Assembly: GCA_002291495.1 (NCBI GenBank)
Contig: DBAE01000146.1
Span: 159-8,082, forward strand
Origin: Bacteriovoracaceae bacterium UBA1018
GTDB taxonomy: Bacteria > Bdellovibrionota > UBA1018
DNA length: 7,924 bases
Reading direction: 5' to 3'
A program made the translations under genes and the position numbers. Below the pieces are notes generated by a model. It did no database searches. It was given only the letters and a program-made list of their open reading frames with translations, and was not told where the DNA came from. Numbering within the stretch: the stretch's first letter is position 1; each line of letters begins with the position of its first letter. Shown piece after piece: positions 1-5,172 of this stretch.

Positions 1-617
1 GGCCAATGATACGGATGTTTCTGAAAAGCGAGCTCCAATAATTCCTGAAACATGAGACCATCAGGGCTATTTTCGGTACGAAATCTTCGTTCATTTTGGA
101 CTACTTCACGCTCAGTTTTAAATGCTGCATCATTAACCACGAGATTATTCATGCGATCGGATTCGAGTTCAACAATCAGTCTCAGCTTGTCCGACGGAAG
201 TTCTTGCACATAGGCTGTATAATCTTGGCTAGTAAATGCATTTTCACCGTCTACTCCAGCCGCCTCAAGGATTCGATCAAACTCGCCATCTTTCCTATTT
301 GTAGTTCCTTTAAACATCATGTGCTCAAAGAGGTGGGCGAGACCCGTGTATCCAGGCACTTCGTTGCGTGAGCCGACCCTAAACCAAGTCTGATAGGAAA
401 AAGTAGGTGATGAATGGTCTTCCAGTACGACTAGTGTAAGCCCGTTGGAAAACTTGAATCGCTTTGCCTTCAACTGATTTAAGAGGGTGATCTCCTCACC
501 CGGGACGCTGGATCTCTTAACTCCTGAAGTCGAACATGCTGTTAAACTGAGACTACAAAAGATTAGAGCTAAGGCAGTATTAAAAGAGGAGGCAAAAATT
601 GCCGATCGGATTTTCAT
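1..617 (-). CDS. M16 family zinc metallopeptidase, lipoprotein (N-terminal part, runs off left edge)
   Basis: Translating the minus strand from the ATG at 617 gives 205 codons without a stop, open to the window edge. Residues 1-28 are a lipoprotein signal: a basic start (MKIR), a hydrophobic stretch and a lipobox L-T-A-C with Cys28 as the lipidation site. Residues 95-99 read H-L-F-E-H, the inverted zinc motif HxxEH of M16 (insulysin/pitrilysin) peptidases. Glu176, in a V-Q-N-E-R-R context and 77 residues after His99, fits the third metal ligand. The E98 general base is present, so the visible half looks catalytically intact. The C-terminal half, including any Arg/Tyr substrate motif, lies outside. 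By family knowledge it would degrade peptides or small proteins in the periplasm, anchored to a membrane; its substrate is unknown. No Shine-Dalgarno precedes the start, which fits a very short leader. It is divergent from ftsQ. Confidence 0.92.
   Translation of the reverse strand, partial: MKIRSAIFASSFNTALALIFCSLSLTACSTSGVKRSSVPGEEITLLNQLKAKRFKFSNGLTLVVLEDHSSPTFSYQTWFRVGSRNEVPGYTGLAHLFEHMMFKGTTNRKDGEFDRILEAAGVDGENAFTSQDYTAYVQELPSDKLRLIVELESDRMNNLVVNDAAFKTEREVVQNERRFRTENSPDGLMFQELLELAFQKHPYHW
591..607. repeat. Stem-loop repeat copy 1 (GGCAA-AAA-TTGCC-GATC)
   Basis: A short palindrome, GGCAA / TTGCC with an AAA loop, followed by GATC. It lies inside the signal-peptide codons of the M16 gene. 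A near-identical element with loop TTT, also followed by GATC, sits at 1473-1489 just after ftsQ. It may be coincidence. Confidence 0.3.
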
Positions 618-668
618 AGAGAACAAAAATTAGCACGTTCAAAAAATAAAATGCTAATCTTATCTTTC
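618..668. promoter_or_regulatory. Divergent promoter/operator candidate between the M16 gene and ftsQ
   Basis: This A/T-rich gap holds a perfect 7-base inverted repeat, ATTAGCA (629-635) and TGCTAAT (652-658), separated by 16 bases. Read outward on its own strand, each arm is TGCTAAT, resembling an extended -10 (TG-N-TA...). The -10 hexamers would be TAATCT (655-660, plus) and TAATTT (632-627, minus). Standard spacing would place transcription starts near 667 (plus) and 620 (minus), two to three bases before the ATGs at 669 and 617. Neither gene has a Shine-Dalgarno sequence, which agrees with near-leaderless messages. No good -35 box is visible on either strand. The repeat could equally be a dimeric repressor operator. 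An alternative plus-strand -10 is TAAAAT at 647-652. All of this is inference. Confidence 0.4.
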
Positions 669-1460
669 ATGGAAAAAGCGAGCGTTGGAAAATTTTGTAA
701 ACGACTTTTGGTTCTTTTTTTCGCGTTGGTATCGATAGCGGGACTCTGTTTTGGAGTTCAAGAAATCATGCGCTCGCCGCTCTTTTTGATTCGGGTCGTA
801 GAGATCTCTAACCTCCCAGAGGATTCACCCATTGACGCATCTACGATTACCGACCTTGTTCAAGTTCGCCCTAACGCGATCAATCTCTTTGCTTTGGAGC
901 TTGCTCCCATTGAACGACGGTTACTCGATCATCCATGGATTCATGGGGTGACGATTTCTAAAAGATTTCCTGGTACGCTGTCCGTCAACATTGAGCTGCG
1001 TGAACCCAAAGCTATTGTACAGCGCCACGGCGGCGAATTAGCTTACCTAGACCAGTATGGATCGGTCTTTGTAAAAGTCGATCCCGCCCACGTGCGGGAC
1101 CTCCCGATGATTTCTAATGTGCCGCTCGATATCCGTAAAGCAGGTCCCTACTTGGCGCGATCTCTTCAGCTCATTCTGCTCTGGGAGCGCTCCGACGTGA
1201 GCAAGACCAGTGAGCTATCCTCTTTGAGTTATGATCAGGAAAGAGGCTTTAGAGCAGTCATTAGCTATCCGTTGTCCCGTCAGGGAGCAAAGGGTCGTGC
1301 GTTAGTCGACCTAGGTCAAGAAATTGACACAGAAACAGAAGCCTTATTGGGCCGCTTATCTTCTGTCTTTTCCTATCTAAGCGAGCGTTCCATCCCCGTA
1401 AAACAAGTCTGGGCCGATCTTGGAAAGAAAATAGTTGTCAAGATCGCTCGTAGTTCTTAG
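651..1460 (+). CDS. ftsQ: Cell division protein FtsQ
   Basis: FtsQ is a bitopic inner-membrane divisome protein. In well-studied bacteria it links early ring components to the FtsB/FtsL complex and septal peptidoglycan synthesis. The longest frame has 269 residues: a short cytoplasmic tail with basic K14 and K17-R18, one transmembrane helix at about residues 18-38, then a periplasmic POTRA domain (about 45-118, with the typical F-P-G-T-L-S-V-N-I-E-L-R-E-P-K-A end). The FtsQ beta domain follows (about 120-265), including Y-L-D-Q-Y-G-S-V-F and the closing V-W-A-D-L-G-K-K-I-V-V-K-I strand. Length is close to the usual 250-290. The extent given is the longest open frame. The second ATG at 669 (263 residues, M-E-K-A-S) is probably as good or better, because 651 overlaps the inverted repeat and neither start has a Shine-Dalgarno. 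It lies 80 bases before ftsA, likely in the same operon. Confidence 0.93.
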   Translation: MLILSFMEKASVGKFCKRLLVLFFALVSIAGLCFGVQEIMRSPLFLIRVVEISNLPEDSPIDASTITDLVQVRPNAINLFALELAPIERRLLDHPWIHGVTISKRFPGTLSVNIELREPKAIVQRHGGELAYLDQYGSVFVKVDPAHVRDLPMISNVPLDIRKAGPYLARSLQLILLWERSDVSKTSELSSLSYDQERGFRAVISYPLSRQGAKGRALVDLGQEIDTETEALLGRLSSVFSYLSERSIPVKQVWADLGKKIVVKIARSS

Positions 1461-1472
1461 AATCACTGAGAA

Positions 1473-1489
1473 GGCAATTTTTGCCGATC
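1473..1489. repeat. Stem-loop repeat copy 2 (GGCAA-TTT-TTGCC-GATC), ftsQ-ftsA gap
   Basis: A 5-bp stem, GGCAA (1473-1477) and TTGCC (1481-1485), with a TTT loop, 12 bases after the ftsQ stop codon. The loop is too small and no T-run follows, so it is not a convincing terminator. It matches the element at 591-607 at 14 of 17 bases in the same orientation, and its 13-base palindrome is the exact reverse complement of that copy. Confidence 0.35.
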
Positions 1490-1494
1490 ACTAC

Positions 1495-1517
1495 TTGAGG
1501 AGCAAGACAGCTCTCAG
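1495..1517 (+). other. RNA hairpin in the ftsQ-ftsA gap
   Basis: TTGA(G)GAGC at 1495-1503 pairs with GCTCTCAG at 1510-1517 around a six-base loop (AAGACA). One G is bulged and one pair is a G-U. No T-run follows, so this is not a terminator. The left arm contains an AGGAG (1498-1502) that lies too far from any usable start to act as an ftsA ribosome binding site. It could be a processing or stability element of the ftsQA message. Confidence 0.35.
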
Positions 1518-1525
1518 ATTCCCAT

Positions 1526-1533
1526 GGGGGGGA
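1526..1533 (+). promoter_or_regulatory. ftsA ribosome binding site made of a seven-G tract
   Basis: Seven consecutive G (1526-1532) followed by A end seven bases before the ATG at 1541. It is the only Shine-Dalgarno-like element there and would pair with the 16S tail partly through G-U wobbles. In-frame codons upstream contain no ATG, GTG or TTG before a stop (TGA at 1496), so 1541 is the only credible ftsA start. Confidence 0.6.
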
Positions 1534-1540
1534 TTCTTGT

Positions 1541-2776
1541 ATGTCCAAAAAGGACTTTGTAGTTGGTTTAGATATTGGAACCACTAAGATTTGTTGCATC
1601 GTAGGTGAAATCACCGAAACCAGTGCAGGAACTACGATTGATATCGTTGGTATCGGTACTGCTCCTTCAGTGGGTCTACGCAAAGGCGTTGTCATCAACA
1701 TCGACTCAACAGTCGAAAGCATTACCAAAGCTGTTGAAGAAGCTGAATTGATGGCTGGGATTGAAATCTCAAGCGTCTACGCAGGTATTGCCGGTGGCCA
1801 CATCAAATCATTCAATTCGACCGGTATCGTCGCTGTTAAAGACAAAGAAATCACAGAGCAAGACGTTCAACGTGTTATTGATGCTGCTAAAGCAGTAGCA
1901 ATTCCACTAGATCGCGAAGTGATTCACATCATGCCTCAAGAATATGTGATCGATGAGCAAGACGGGATCCGCGATCCAATCGGAATGAGCGGTGTGCGTC
2001 TCGAAGCTAAAGTACATATCGTCACCGGTGCAGTCTCTAGCGCACAAAATATTATTAAATGTGCGAACAAAGCCGGACTTAATGTTGCTGAAATTTGTTT
2101 GGAGCCGATTGCTTCAGCAGAGGCTGTTCTCTCAAACGACGAAAAAGAACTTGGAGTCATCCTCGTTGACATCGGTGGTGGAACAAGTGACATCGCAATC
2201 TTTAAAGACGGCGCTATCGTCCACACTGGAGTCCTCGCCATTGGCGGCAATCATCTCACTAACGATATTGCTGTTGGATTGAGAACTCCACAAAATGAAG
2301 CCGAAAAGATCAAAGTTATGCACGGCTGTGCACTTGCTTCACTTGTTAAACCAGATGAGACAATCGAAGTTGCCGGAGTAGGTGGTCGCAAGCCTCGTGT
2401 TCTTTCTCGTCGTTTGTTAGCAGAAATAATTGAACCACGTGTTGAAGAGATTTTTTCGCTGATCCAGCGCGAAGTCATGAAGTCTGGCTATCAGGATCTT
2501 CTTTCAAGCGGGGTAGTAATCACAGGTGGGACTACTCTTTTAGAAGGTATGCCAGAACTTGCTGAGTTTATTTTTGAAATGCCGGTTAAACGTGGCATTC
2601 CACAAAATATTGGTGGCCTCAGAGATGTAGTGAACTCACCAAAATTTGCGACCGGCGTAGGACTTTTGAAATACGGCGGACAAAGTGGAAACAAAAGTAA
2701 GTTTCAGATTCGGGAAAAAAATATTTATGACAAAGTTCGCGGTTCAATGAGGAATTGGATCAAGGATTTGTTTTAA
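1541..2776 (+). CDS. ftsA: Cell division protein FtsA (actin-like Z-ring membrane anchor)
   Basis: FtsA is a cytoplasmic actin/HSP70-fold ATP-binding protein that tethers FtsZ filaments to the inner membrane and recruits later division proteins. The 411-residue product has the family's normal length. Visible motifs are phosphate-1 (G-L-D-I-G-T-T-K, residues 9-16), the FtsA-specific SHS2/1C region (about 84-162), phosphate-2 (V-D-I-G-G-G-T-S-D, 209-217) and the adenosine motif (V-V-I-T-G-G-T-T-L-L-E-G, 325-336). A C-terminal amphipathic helix (about 397-411, ending R-N-W-I-K-D-L-F) is the membrane-targeting sequence. All key glycines and acidic residues are present, so it should be functional. 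It sits between ftsQ and ftsZ, the classical order, and is probably cotranscribed with ftsQ. A 158-base structured gap separates it from ftsZ. Confidence 0.98.
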   Translation: MSKKDFVVGLDIGTTKICCIVGEITETSAGTTIDIVGIGTAPSVGLRKGVVINIDSTVESITKAVEEAELMAGIEISSVYAGIAGGHIKSFNSTGIVAVKDKEITEQDVQRVIDAAKAVAIPLDREVIHIMPQEYVIDEQDGIRDPIGMSGVRLEAKVHIVTGAVSSAQNIIKCANKAGLNVAEICLEPIASAEAVLSNDEKELGVILVDIGGGTSDIAIFKDGAIVHTGVLAIGGNHLTNDIAVGLRTPQNEAEKIKVMHGCALASLVKPDETIEVAGVGGRKPRVLSRRLLAEIIEPRVEEIFSLIQREVMKSGYQDLLSSGVVITGGTTLLEGMPELAEFIFEMPVKRGIPQNIGGLRDVVNSPKFATGVGLLKYGGQSGNKSKFQIREKNIYDKVRGSMRNWIKDLF

Positions 2777-2934
2777 ACTGATGTGAAATAGGGGGTATCC
2801 GGAGCACCGAAAGGGCTCCAGATGCGGTGTTGAACGGGGTATTCACGGAAACGGAATGTTCCAACTTGCAGAGCAAAGCGAAATGCTAAGTAGCGGAGCC
2901 GAGCTAAAAAGCGAAGAAGAGGATCTTCTTATAT
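2777..2934 (+). promoter_or_regulatory. Structured ftsA-ftsZ intergenic leader
   Basis: Several RNA hairpins can be drawn in this gap. H1 is GGAGC (2801-2805) with GCTCC (2815-2819), extended by CC/GG around a GAAA tetraloop (2809-2812) after a bulged A. H2 is GTTGAAC (2829-2835) with GTTCCAAC (2858-2865), one bulge. H3 is TTGC-AGA-GCAA (2866-2876). H4 is TAGC (2891-2894) with GCTA (2903-2906). H5 is AAGAAG (2914-2919) with CTTCTT (2925-2930), whose loop is AGGAT. GGCTCC (2814-2819) is also perfectly complementary to GGAGCC (2895-2900), a pairing that would exclude H1 and H4. A tandem ACGGAA repeat lies at 2845-2856. There is no T-run terminator and no convincing sigma70 promoter. Post-transcriptional control of ftsZ is possible but inferred. 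Confidence 0.45.
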
Positions 2935-2942
2935 ATGTTTGA
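2856..2942 (+). CDS. Possible 28-residue leader peptide overlapping the ftsZ start
   Basis: From the ATG at 2856 an open frame of 28 codons runs to a TGA at 2940-2942, overlapping the ftsZ ATG (2935-2937) in another frame. The peptide would begin M-F-Q-L-A-E-Q and end E-E-E-D-L-L-I-Y-V; it is acidic, with no signal or membrane segment. A weak GGAA lies five bases before its ATG. The overlap is the arrangement expected for translational coupling: ribosomes finishing here would open hairpin H5 and stop beside the ftsZ start. An open run of this length also occurs easily by chance, so the call is tentative. I recognise no homologue. Confidence 0.3.
   Translation: MFQLAEQSEMLSSGAELKSEEEDLLIYV
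2914..2930 (+). promoter_or_regulatory. ftsZ ribosome binding site inside a small hairpin
   Basis: The only Shine-Dalgarno for ftsZ is AAGAGGA (2917-2923), 11 bases before the ATG at 2935, a rather long spacing. A perfect 6-bp inverted repeat, AAGAAG and CTTCTT, brackets it, leaving AGGAT as the loop. The stem is A/U rich and weak, so it would only modestly hinder ribosome binding and would be temperature sensitive. Confidence 0.5.
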
Positions 2943-4395
2943 AATTGAACAATTGGCGAACCAAGGTGCGAAAATTAAGGTCATCGGAGTAGGTGGTAGC
3001 GGATGTAACGCCGTTAACACGATGATTCGGATGGGACTTGAAGGCGTAGAATTTATTACAGCAAATACCGATAAGCAGGCTCTTGATGCATCATTGGCTC
3101 CTACGAAGTTAGCCATTGGTCAAGAACTCACCAAGGGTCTTGGTGCAGGCGCTAATCCTGAAGTTGGCCGTAAAGCTGCTTTAGAAGACTACGCAAAGAT
3201 TTCTGAGCTACTCACTGGCGCAGACATGGTCTTTATCACTGCAGGTATGGGTGGCGGAACCGGAACCGGTGCAGCCCCAGTATTTGCGAAGATCGCAAAG
3301 GAAATCGGCGCACTCACCGTAGGTGTTGTAACTAAGCCATTTATGTTTGAAGGCCGTAAACGTGCTAAGCACGCTGATCAAGGTATGACCTGGTTGCGTG
3401 AAAATGTCGACTCCTTGATCACCATTCCTAACCAAAGACTTCTCGCGATTTCTGGCGCAACTCTTTCGATGGTTGATGCATTCAAAAAAGCTGACGAAGT
3501 TCTTTTGAACGCTGTTCAAGGTATCTCTGACTTGATCAACCACACTGGATTGATCAACAGTGACTTTGCTGACGTCAAAACCATTATGCAAAATAAAGGT
3601 CTTGCATTGATGGGTATCGGTTACGCAGAAGGCGAGCACCGTGCGGTTGAAGCAGCAACCAGCGCAATCTCAAGCCCGCTTCTTGAAGATGTCTCCATTC
3701 AAGGTGCAACAGGTATCATCATTAACATCACTGGCGGATCGAACCTCAAGATTCACGAAGTGAATGAAGCGACTACACTGATTATGGAAGCTGCTCATGA
3801 AGATGCTGAAATCATCTTCGGTACTGTGATCGATGAATCCCTCAAAGACTCAGTAAAAGTGACAGTGATTGCAACTGGACTTGGCGTAATCAATAGCTAC
3901 GCTACTGCTCCAGCTCGTGAAACATTGAACGTGAATACTCAAGCTCAGCCAGCTGCGCCAGTTTACACTCAACAAGCTGCTGCTCCTCAGGCTCCGGCAA
4001 TGAACGTTCCTCCGGTGATGGCTCAACCAGCAGCACCGGTAGCACAAGCTCCTGCTCCGCAAGCTCAAGTTGCTCAGCCGGTTATGGCTCAAGCTCCACA
4101 AGCCGCGGCACCAGCTGCTCAACAAGCTCAATATGTTCCTCCTCCGGTAGCTCAACCCACTTTTGAAGCTACTGAAGAAGCAGCACTTGAAGAATACTAC
4201 GAGCAAACTGCAGCTCCAGCACCACAAGCTCCTATGAACCCAGGTCTTGCTTCAAAGGCTATGGGAACGGGCGCAGAAGGCGGCGAGTTGGCGAGAGCAC
4301 GTGCAATTGCTCAAAGACTTGGAATCACCAATCTAACTGACGATGAGTATGACGTTCCAACGTACATGCGCCGTCAGCAAGATCGCGAACTCTAA
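2935..4395 (+). CDS. ftsZ: Cell division GTPase FtsZ, with a long Ala/Pro/Gln linker
   Basis: FtsZ is the cytoplasmic tubulin homologue that forms the Z-ring. At 486 residues it is about 100 longer than E. coli FtsZ (383). The GTPase core spans about residues 12-318: the T1 loop ([10 protein letters not shown], 18-27), the tubulin signature G-G-G-T-G-T-G (106-112) and the T7 loop N208-S-D210-F-A-D213 with both catalytic aspartates. The extra length is a disordered linker (about 319-467) whose residues 330-410 are nearly all Ala, Pro and Gln with no charged residue. A basic/helical stretch ([10 protein letters not shown], 454-463) then leads to the C-terminal peptide D473-V-P-T-Y-M-R-R-Q481, the docking site for FtsA and other partners. 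The start is supported by AGGA and by homologous N-terminal pattern. It is the last gene of the operon and is followed by a strong terminator. Confidence 0.99.
   Translation: MFEIEQLANQGAKIKVIGVGGSGCNAVNTMIRMGLEGVEFITANTDKQALDASLAPTKLAIGQELTKGLGAGANPEVGRKAALEDYAKISELLTGADMVFITAGMGGGTGTGAAPVFAKIAKEIGALTVGVVTKPFMFEGRKRAKHADQGMTWLRENVDSLITIPNQRLLAISGATLSMVDAFKKADEVLLNAVQGISDLINHTGLINSDFADVKTIMQNKGLALMGIGYAEGEHRAVEAATSAISSPLLEDVSIQGATGIIINITGGSNLKIHEVNEATTLIMEAAHEDAEIIFGTVIDESLKDSVKVTVIATGLGVINSYATAPARETLNVNTQAQPAAPVYTQQAAAPQAPAMNVPPVMAQPAAPVAQAPAPQAQVAQPVMAQAPQAAAPAAQQAQYVPPPVAQPTFEATEEAALEEYYEQTAAPAPQAPMNPGLASKAMGTGAEGGELARARAIAQRLGITNLTDDEYDVPTYMRRQQDREL
3922..4164 (+). repeat. Low-complexity coding repeat of the FtsZ linker
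   Basis: This stretch encodes FtsZ residues 330-410. It is built from irregular reiterations of GCTCAA, CAAGCT and GCTCCT-like hexamers giving Ala-Gln, Pro-Ala and Gln-Ala-Pro units. It is not an exact tandem array. Such DNA can gain or lose units by slippage, so linker length may vary between close relatives. Confidence 0.7.
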
Positions 4396-4421
4396 TTTTC
4401 CCTGGGTAAGTGATGTAAGGG

Positions 4422-4467
4422 AAAAGGGGCCCTCTGCTCATGGCAGAAGGCCCCTTTTGTTTTTTGT
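4422..4467 (+). terminator. Strong intrinsic terminator after ftsZ, possibly bidirectional
   Basis: AAAAGGGGCC (4422-4431) pairs with GGCCCCTTTT (4449-4458). After a C/A mismatch the stem continues with TCTGC (4433-4437) and GCAGA (4443-4447) around a five-base loop, giving 15 pairs. A T-rich tail (TTTTGTTTTTT) follows on the plus strand, 27 bases after the ftsZ stop. On the minus strand the stem is followed by TTTTCCC, so it may also stop transcription from the convergent secreted-protein gene, whose stop is at 4477. An overlapping alternative stem, TTTTCCC (4396-4402) with GGGAAAA (4419-4425), shares four bases with it. Confidence 0.93.
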
Positions 4468-4476
4468 AGTTTAAAT

Positions 4477-5085
4477 TTATTGAACGAGCTCTGCACTTTT
4501 CAGACACAGAGTTTGATGCTCACCTGTTTGCCAATAACTAGAGTGGCCGTCCGCAAATATTATATTTGTATCCAATGGAAAGGTAAACTCGAGTGAGAGG
4601 AGTTGGCCTTGGTCGACTACCATTTTGAACTCATAAATTTCGTCAACTCCCTTTACCTTCGCTCCCGTTTCGTCGATTCCATAGATTTTTGAGTGTCGAG
4701 ACGTAGAATACTCAAATCTATTTCCATTCTCTAAGTTCGATCCTGTAAATCCCGGTGTCCATCCCGCCTCATGTGAAGAGAACCCTTCGATCTGAAGACC
4801 GTCGTATGAGCCATTCGACTCAAGAGTATAGACACTAGCTCCAAGATAAGAAGAATCTTTACCGTTCACATTGGGGTGAAACACCTTCAAAAAAAGAGCT
4901 TTCCCATTTCTAGGTTCAATAAAACGTGGGTCCTGATCAAACTCGGCATTTTTAAATTTGAGTTCGTTTACGACCTTTCCATCCCAGCTTGGAATCTTGA
5001 TGGCGTGATCAAGTTTACATTCGTGCGCCTGCGCGCTCGACGTCAGGAGTATGAATCCAACGACGGTTAAAAGTAGTCTTTTCAT
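4477..5085 (-). CDS. Secreted protein of unknown function (Sec signal peptide)
   Basis: I do not recognise this 202-residue protein. Residues 1-20 form a clear Sec signal peptide: basic M-K-R, hydrophobic L-L-L-T-V-V-G-F-I-L-L, then S-S-A-Q-A with cleavage expected before His21. The mature part has no membrane helix and only two cysteines, C23 near the new N-terminus and C194 near the C-terminus, well placed for one disulfide. It is rich in Gly, Ser, Asp and aromatic residues with alternating hydrophobic runs (for example L-L-S-L-E-F-T-F-P), suggesting a mainly beta fold. It probably acts in the periplasm or outside the cell. The ATG at 5085 has an excellent Shine-Dalgarno, AGAGAGGA, five bases upstream. 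It converges on ftsZ and lies 135 bases downstream of the RND gene on the same strand, so it could be cotranscribed if the intervening hairpin does not terminate. Confidence 0.85.
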   Translation of the reverse strand: MKRLLLTVVGFILLTSSAQAHECKLDHAIKIPSWDGKVVNELKFKNAEFDQDPRFIEPRNGKALFLKVFHPNVNGKDSSYLGASVYTLESNGSYDGLQIEGFSSHEAGWTPGFTGSNLENGNRFEYSTSRHSKIYGIDETGAKVKGVDEIYEFKMVVDQGQLLSLEFTFPLDTNIIFADGHSSYWQTGEHQTLCLKSAELVQ

Positions 5086-5090
5086 AATAG

Positions 5091-5165
5091 TCCTCTCTTA
5101 TAAGGTGGGCACAGTGCACAAGCCCTGCCAGTGATCCATAAGCCTTAAAAAGCAATATAAGAGAG
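5091..5165 (-). promoter_or_regulatory. Inverted repeat masking the ribosome binding site of the secreted-protein gene
   Basis: On the minus strand CTCTCTTATA (5165-5156) is perfectly complementary to TATAAGAGAG (5102-5093), with 53 bases between. The second arm overlaps the Shine-Dalgarno AGAGAGGA (5098-5091), so six of its eight bases would be paired in the folded message. The enclosed region can form a small stem of its own (GGGC and GCCC around a GTGCAC core). Temperature-, protein- or sRNA-controlled translation is possible; this is inference from pairing only. Confidence 0.45.
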
Positions 5166-5172
5166 ATGGTGG

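Noticed and set aside
96..371. Plus-strand open frame of 91 codons
   Set aside because: It is antisense to the M16 gene, which has a lipobox and HxxEH motif; the frame shows no domain or ribosome binding site.
587..592. Strong AGGAGG Shine-Dalgarno-like hexamer on the plus strand
   Set aside because: No usable start in frame with ftsQ follows; the nearest TTG (599) hits a stop after six codons. It is explained as antisense of the M16 signal-peptide codons.
1438..1728. Minus-strand open frame of 96 codons
   Set aside because: It lies across the ftsQ end and ftsA start on the opposite strand and has no coding features.
2830..2892. Possible ftsZ promoter (TTGAAC at 2830, or TTGCAG at 2866 with TAAGTA at 2887)
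   Set aside because: No pair of -35 and -10 boxes with acceptable spacing and match; the -10 candidates are poor. An ftsZ promoter here remains possible but unsupported.
3208..3639. Minus-strand open frame of 143 codons
   Set aside because: Antisense to the most conserved part of ftsZ (the GTPase core); no domain, composition typical of a shadow frame.
3850..4227. Minus-strand Ser/Arg/Leu/Cys-rich open frame of 125 codons
   Set aside because: Its composition is simply the reverse complement of the Ala/Pro/Gln linker codons of ftsZ.
4325..4507. Minus-strand open frame of 60 codons
   Set aside because: It spans the ftsZ terminator, the ftsZ end and the secreted-protein gene end; no start signal or recognisable protein features.
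5097..5104. CTTATAAG palindrome with TATAAG as a -10 for the secreted-protein gene
   Set aside because: A start of transcription from it would fall within or after the Shine-Dalgarno, and no -35 lies at the right distance.
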